Made by a program: the position numbers and the translations under genes
Assembly: GCA_024681875.1 (NCBI GenBank)
Contig: JAILAA010000085.1
Span: forward strand, 1 to 36,090
Source: Prevotella sp.
GTDB taxonomy: Bacteria > Bacteroidota > Bacteroidia > Bacteroidales > Bacteroidaceae
Reading direction: 5' to 3'
Length of the DNA: 36,090 nt
Notes under the pieces: model-generated
Told to the model about the DNA's origin: nothing
What the model saw: the letters and a program-made list of their open reading frames with translations, nothing else
Database searches by the model: none
Shown: one piece after another, positions 32,326 to 36,090 of the stretch
Numbering within the stretch: the stretch's first letter is position 1
How the letters are laid out: each line of letters starts with the position of its first letter

Positions 32326-32862
32326 CTATTCGCATAATGTATAGATGTCTTTCAGGCCGCGGGCAGCCTGGTCGAAGTCGAGGCCGTAGCCCAGGATGAA
32401 CTCGTTGGGAATCTTGAAGGCCACATACTTCAGGTCTAACTCAACCTGCAGCTTGTCGGGCTTTACCAGCAGGGCACAGACGCTGACGGAGGCGGGGTTG
32501 CGGGTGCCTAATGACTCAATCATGCGCTTCATGGTGAGGCCTGTGTCCACAATGTCCTCTACGATGATGACGTGGCGGTCTGTCAGGTCTTCGTTGATGC
32601 CCAGCACTTCCTTCACCGTGCCTGTCGACGTGGTGCCCTGATAGCTGGCCAGCTTCACGAAAGAGATCTCGCAGGGAATGGTCATCTCGCGCATCAGGTC
32701 GGCAGCGAAGATGAATGCGCCGTTGAGAACGCCTAAGAGCAGTGGGTTCTTCCCTTCCATGTCGCGGCTTATTTCCTTGGCCACGGCCTTCACCCTCTCT
32801 TTGATTTCTGCCTCAGGAATGGAAATCCTGAAGGTCTTGCCATTTACTTGTACTGTATCCAT
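32326..32862 (-). CDS. hpt: Hypoxanthine phosphoribosyltransferase
   Basis: This purine-salvage enzyme joins hypoxanthine or guanine to PRPP. The 178-residue product begins MDTVQVNGKTFRISIPEAEI. It holds the PRPP-binding loop VIIVEDIVDTGLT, the LLLGVLNGAFIFAADLMR region, and FVKLASYQGTTSTG. The ATG at 32862 was preferred to upstream starts because these run into the promoter. A -7 element TACTTTTG on the minus strand at 32888-32895 lies 25 bp upstream. The next gene, adk, lies 122 bp downstream or overlaps, depending on its true start. Confidence 0.95.
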   Translation of the reverse strand: MDTVQVNGKTFRISIPEAEIKERVKAVAKEISRDMEGKNPLLLGVLNGAFIFAADLMREMTIPCEISFVKLASYQGTTSTGTVKEVLGINEDLTDRHVIIVEDIVDTGLTMKRMIESLGTRNPASVSVCALLVKPDKLQVELDLKYVAFKIPNEFILGYGLDFDQAARGLKDIYTLCE

Positions 32863-32887
32863 GGTTCTTGTCGTTTTAAGTATGCTG

Positions 32888-32895
32888 CAAAAGTA
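32888..32895 (-). promoter_or_regulatory. -7 element for hpt-adk
   Basis: On the minus strand TACTTTTG matches TAnnTTTG, 25 bp before the hpt ATG. It mirrors the identical element of the divergent gene at 32939-32946. Confidence 0.6.
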
Positions 32896-32938
32896 CGAAA
32901 AAAAAGCGAAAAAAAGCAAATAAAAACAATTTTTTTTG

Positions 32939-32946
32939 TACTTTTG
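32939..32946 (+). promoter_or_regulatory. -7 element for the NAD(P)HX repair gene, nearly leaderless
   Basis: TACTTTTG ends only seven bases before the ATG at 32954. Transcription would begin almost at the start codon. Confidence 0.6.
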
Positions 32947-32953
32947 CACCGCT

Positions 32954-34471
32954 ATGAAGATATTTACAGCTGCTCAGATAAGAGATTTAGATCAATACAC
33001 CATCACGCATGAGCCCATCAAGTCAATTGATTTGATGGAGCGTGCTGCAAATGCACTGACATCGGCCATTACTGACAGGTGGAGTGCTGATGTGCCAGTG
33101 GTGGTCTTTGCCGGCCCCGGCAACAATGGCGGCGATGCGCTGGCCGTGGCCCGTCTTCTGACGGAAAAAGGCTATCAGGTGCAGACTTTCCTCTTCAACA
33201 TCAGTGGCAAGTTGTCGGCCGACTGTGCCGAGAACAAACAGCGTCTGATGACCAAGAAGGGCCGTCCGTTGCTGACGGAGGTGACGCAGGAGTTTGACCC
33301 TCCGCAGCTGGAGAAGGGAATGCTGGTTGTCGACGGTCTCTTCGGCTCGGGGCTGAACAAGCCGTTGGCCGGCGGCTTCGCCTCGTTGGTCAAATACATC
33401 AACGCCTCGCCGGCGCAAGTAGTGAGCATCGATGTGCCGTCAGGTCTGATGACCGAGGACAATTCATATAATGTACGCGCGAATATTGTCAAGGCTGATG
33501 TGACATTGACCCTGCAGCACATGAAGCTGAGCTTCCTCTTTGCCGAGCACCAGCAGTACGTGGGGCATGTGGATGTGCTCGACATCGGGCTCAGCCCTGA
33601 AGGAATCAAGTCAACAGATGCACAATATACATTGTTGGAGGAAGCCGATGTGCTGCCGATGCTGAGGCCACGTGATGCCTTTGCCCACAAAGGTTCCATG
33701 GGTCATGCCTTGTTGGTGGCCGGCAGCTATGGTATGGCTGGTGCTGCCATCTTGTCTGCCCGCGCATGTATGCGAAGTGGCGCCGGAAAGCTGACCGTGC
33801 ATACACCGCGCCGCAACGTGCCCGTCTTACAGTCTGCCGTGCCCGAGGCGGTGCTGCACATCGACCATGAGGAGACCATTTTCAGCGAGGCCGTGATGAC
33901 CGACAGCTTTCAGGCTGTGGCCGTAGGGCCGGGCATCGGCACCGCTGAACCCACGGCCATCGCCATGATAGCCCAGCTCAGGAGGGCCCAGTGTCCTGCC
34001 GTGGCCGACGCTGACGCGCTGAACATCCTTGCCGCCCGTCACGCTTGGCTGCAGCAGTTGCCCAAAGGTATCATCCTTACGCCGCATCCCAAGGAGCTGG
34101 AAAGGCTGGAAGGCCAGTGTACCGACAGCTATGAGCGCCTGACGAAGGCACGCCAGCTGGCCGAGCGCCTGCAGGGCTATGTCATTTTGAAAGGTCACCA
34201 TACTGCTGTGTGTATGCCAGACGGCCATATCGCTTTCAACACCACTGGCAATGCCGGCATGGCTACTGCCGGCAGCGGTGATGTGCTGACTGGCATCCTT
34301 CTTGGCCTGCTGGCCCGCGGCTATCAACAGCGCGAGGCCTGCCTGCTTGGCGTCTATCTGCATGGCCTTGCCGGAGACATCGCCGCCCAGCATCTGGGTG
34401 AAGAGAGCCTCATGGCCAGCGACATCGTCCATTATCTGCCGCAGGCCTTCTGCTTGCTTTCGCAGTCGTAA
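32954..34471 (+). CDS. nnr: Bifunctional NAD(P)HX epimerase / ADP-dependent dehydratase
   Basis: This protein repairs hydrated NADH and NADPH. The 505-residue product has an N-terminal epimerase domain (about 1-210; AGPGNNGGDALAVARLL, VVSIDVPSGL). A C-terminal ribokinase-like dehydratase follows (about 225-500; KGSMGHALLVAGSYGMAGAA, ILTPHPKELERL, GNAGMATAGSGDVLTGIL with the catalytic GSGD). The ATG at 32954 was chosen because it gives the usual MKIFTAAQIRDLD start. It is divergent from hpt. Its last 40 bp overlap the 3' end of the convergent RNA methyltransferase gene. Confidence 0.95.
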   Translation: MKIFTAAQIRDLDQYTITHEPIKSIDLMERAANALTSAITDRWSADVPVVVFAGPGNNGGDALAVARLLTEKGYQVQTFLFNISGKLSADCAENKQRLMTKKGRPLLTEVTQEFDPPQLEKGMLVVDGLFGSGLNKPLAGGFASLVKYINASPAQVVSIDVPSGLMTEDNSYNVRANIVKADVTLTLQHMKLSFLFAEHQQYVGHVDVLDIGLSPEGIKSTDAQYTLLEEADVLPMLRPRDAFAHKGSMGHALLVAGSYGMAGAAILSARACMRSGAGKLTVHTPRRNVPVLQSAVPEAVLHIDHEETIFSEAVMTDSFQAVAVGPGIGTAEPTAIAMIAQLRRAQCPAVADADALNILAARHAWLQQLPKGIILTPHPKELERLEGQCTDSYERLTKARQLAERLQGYVILKGHHTAVCMPDGHIAFNTTGNAGMATAGSGDVLTGILLGLLARGYQQREACLLGVYLHGLAGDIAAQHLGEESLMASDIVHYLPQAFCLLSQS

Positions 34472-34998
34472 AACCCCGAATCGCAGAAAAACTGATAGAT
34501 GACGATGCCGGCAGTCACCGACACGTTCAGCGAGTGCTTCGTGCCCATCTGTGGAATCTCCAGACAGCCGTCACTGGCATCTATCACTTCCTGGTGAACG
34601 CCTTTCACTTCATTGCCTAATACAATAGCATAATGCTTACCCCGCTCTGCACAGAACGAGGTAAGCATTGTCGATTCCGTAGCCTGTTCTACACTGAGCA
34701 CTACGTCGCCACGCTCACGCAACTGTTGAACAGCCTCCAGGGCAGTGCTGCAGTAACGCCATGACACGCTGTCCTCGGCACCCAGTGCCGTTTTATGTAT
34801 CTCGGCATGTGGCGGTGTGCCCGTAATGCCGCATAGCACTACCTCCTCTACTCGGAAAGCATCGGCCGTGCGTAGCACCGAGCCCACGTTATGCATGGAG
34901 CGCACGTCGTCAAGCACCACGGTTAGCGGCAGCTTCTCGGCTTTCTGAAACTCTTCCGCCGTCAGCCGCTGCATCTCAATAGTCCTTAGCTTTCTCAT
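34432..34998 (-). CDS. SpoU/TrmH-family RNA 2'-O-methyltransferase
   Basis: A 188-residue SAM-dependent methyltransferase of the SPOUT fold. All three motifs are present: MHNVGSVLRTADAF, YAIVLGNEVKGV and TKHSLNVSVTAGIVIY, the last two forming the trefoil-knot SAM site. The substrate (tRNA or rRNA position) cannot be told from sequence. It begins six bases after the stop of the GH43-family gene and is probably cotranscribed with it. The C-terminus overlaps the convergent nnr gene by 40 bp. Confidence 0.92.
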   Translation of the reverse strand: MRKLRTIEMQRLTAEEFQKAEKLPLTVVLDDVRSMHNVGSVLRTADAFRVEEVVLCGITGTPPHAEIHKTALGAEDSVSWRYCSTALEAVQQLRERGDVVLSVEQATESTMLTSFCAERGKHYAIVLGNEVKGVHQEVIDASDGCLEIPQMGTKHSLNVSVTAGIVIYQFFCDSGFYDCESKQKACGR

Positions 34999-35004
34999 GG
35001 CCCC

Positions 35005-36090
35005 CTACTTCTCGCTGCAGCTGTATTTGAAGCAGTCTACGTCTACATAGCCGCCGGTCTTCTTCGTAGAATAATTGAAGATGGCGAACTTTGAACCCAT
35101 GAAGAAGCGGCGGTAGTCGAAAATCATCTTGTAGCCGTCGGTGCCGATCTTCGTCCACTGCTCGCCGTCCAGACTATAGTAGAACGTAGCCAGGTCCTTG
35201 CCCACGTTGAAGTCGCCGTCTACGCGCAGCCACACGTTGTTGGAGCGCTTGGGCAGCTTCAGCTCTACAGTCTCAATAACTTTCTCGTCAACCTTTGTCA
35301 CTGCCTTCTCGCGCTCGGTGAGCTGTACCGACTGCTCGCTCATCTCCAGGAAGAACTTCTTGCCCTGGCGCTTGATGGTGAGGATACCGGAGTCGCCGTT
35401 AAAGGCAGAGAATCCGGCGCAGTCGCCGTCCTTCATGTGGCTGATGTCCATACATACGGCGCCGCTGCATGTGGGACCTTCCATGCGCTGAGTCAGCGTG
35501 TTGGGCGCCAGATAGAGGTTGGGCGCGATGCGACTGGTCTTCAGACGCAGGAATCCGGGACGCTCCGTGAGGCTCCAGGCGGCATCGACAGGGTTGTGGT
35601 TCCACTGCCAGTGGAGACCAAGCTCCGACGAGGTGAACTCGTCGGCACAGACGATAGCTGTCTGTGGCTGGTTGCTTTTATAGGGGCGCATGGTGGTGGG
35701 CACCTTTCCGTTCTCGTCGCCGAGCATAGGCCAGCCGTCAATCCAGCGCACGGGAGACAGCGTCAGCACCCGTCCCACGCCACCGCGGTCTTGGAACATG
35801 ATGCCGTACCAGTCGCCCTCCTCGGTGTCTACGATAGTGCCTTGGGCCAGATAGGGGAAGCCGCCGAAGTCGCTCTCCAGGATGGTATGCTTTTCCCATG
35901 TGGCGTTCAAGTCCTTGGTGCGGTAGCACACCTCGCGGCGGTGGCGTCCCGGTGCCCAGACGTGGCTGATGAGCAGGGCGTAATAGGTGCCGTTGTGTTT
36001 GATGACGCGTGTACCCTCCAGGAGTCCGCGCTCGTCTTCCTCACGGTTGAAGTAATGGCGCAGGCTGCCCTCAACGACGCTCTTGAGGTC
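35005..36090 (-). CDS. GH43-family protein, N-terminus outside the window
   Basis: The frame is open from the window edge to a TAG at 35005, giving 361 C-terminal residues. The visible part has the GH43 propeller end: EGTRVIKHNGTYYALLISH with a Glu in the usual general-acid motif, then GGFPYLAQGTIVDTEEGDWY and GVGRVLTLSPVRWIDGWP. A C-terminal beta-sandwich follows, typical of xylosidase/arabinofuranosidase-type members (LHWQWNHNPVDAAWSL, GDCAGFSAFNGDSG). An apparent start near 35931 is an internal GTG codon, since upstream residues continue the family pattern. The signal peptide and base residue lie outside the window. It probably acts on plant arabinoxylan or pectin. Confidence 0.88.
   Translation of the reverse strand, partial: DLKSVVEGSLRHYFNREEDERGLLEGTRVIKHNGTYYALLISHVWAPGRHRREVCYRTKDLNATWEKHTILESDFGGFPYLAQGTIVDTEEGDWYGIMFQDRGGVGRVLTLSPVRWIDGWPMLGDENGKVPTTMRPYKSNQPQTAIVCADEFTSSELGLHWQWNHNPVDAAWSLTERPGFLRLKTSRIAPNLYLAPNTLTQRMEGPTCSGAVCMDISHMKDGDCAGFSAFNGDSGILTIKRQGKKFFLEMSEQSVQLTEREKAVTKVDEKVIETVELKLPKRSNNVWLRVDGDFNVGKDLATFYYSLDGEQWTKIGTDGYKMIFDYRRFFMGSKFAIFNYSTKKTGGYVDVDCFKYSCSEK

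Noticed and set aside
34432..34471. 40-bp overlap of nnr and the RNA methyltransferase as a sign of frameshift
   Set aside because: Both C-termini run to plausible family lengths. Short convergent overlaps are common.
35005..35931. GTG at 35931 as the start of the GH43-family gene
   Set aside because: The frame continues to the window edge with GH43-like sequence, so it is an internal valine codon.

Overview
The window looks like a chromosome segment of a gut or rumen Bacteroidetes, most likely a Prevotella-type bacterium. The reasons are the promoter motif TAnnTTTG at many start sites, scarce Shine-Dalgarno sequences, many secreted proteins ending in a short GLYI-x-NGKKV-type tail, BACON and BspA-type LRR domains, and polysaccharide-degrading enzymes. 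No rRNA, tRNA, CRISPR array or intact insertion sequence was seen.

Layout. 1-1013 (minus): edge-truncated DUF2851 protein. 1291-4912 (plus): housekeeping operon dapB, lepB, a signal-peptidase-like paralogue that has lost both catalytic residues, and a WbqC-family gene carrying an in-frame palindromic insertion. 5009-8618 (minus): a large secreted beta-helix protein behind a HEPN/MNT nucleotidyltransferase pair. 8786-17403 (plus): three carbohydrate-active genes. The first is a 1471-residue fusion of a GH43-type propeller, a sialidase-like propeller and an (alpha/alpha)6 domain. The second is an alpha/beta-hydrolase esterase with an extra N-terminal domain, and the third is a GH95 enzyme. From memory of the Bacteroides thetaiotaomicron rhamnogalacturonan-II (RG-II) system, this set resembles BT1021+BT1020, BT1017 and BT1010, so I infer a compact RG-II or pectin side-chain locus. 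17453-23720 (minus): a TonB-dependent receptor fused to an OmpA-type peptidoglycan-binding domain, a surface-type BACON/OB lipoprotein and a flavodoxin-like iron-sulfur protein, apparently one operon. 23837-25000 (minus): obgE. 25194-30527 (minus): an operon for a BspA-type LRR protein, an InlB-repeat/cohesin-like/dockerin protein, a second cohesin-like protein and a 57-residue peptide. 30528-31630: gene-poor stretch with a decayed nuclease/transposase fragment and hairpins. 31631-32862 (minus): hpt-adk. 32954-34471 (plus): bifunctional NAD(P)HX repair gene. 34432-36090 (minus): a SpoU-type RNA methyltransferase and an edge-truncated GH43-family protein.

The most striking feature is the repeat biology. 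Five palindromic elements lie in frame inside coding sequences, four of them in the carbohydrate gene cluster. Three heptanucleotide tracts, each with at least four copies, are also in frame in that cluster. Two unrelated arrays share the same 21-bp period and the same palindrome-plus-spacer design. The core housekeeping genes contain none of these except WbqC. Family assignments rest on motif reading and memory; no searches were run.
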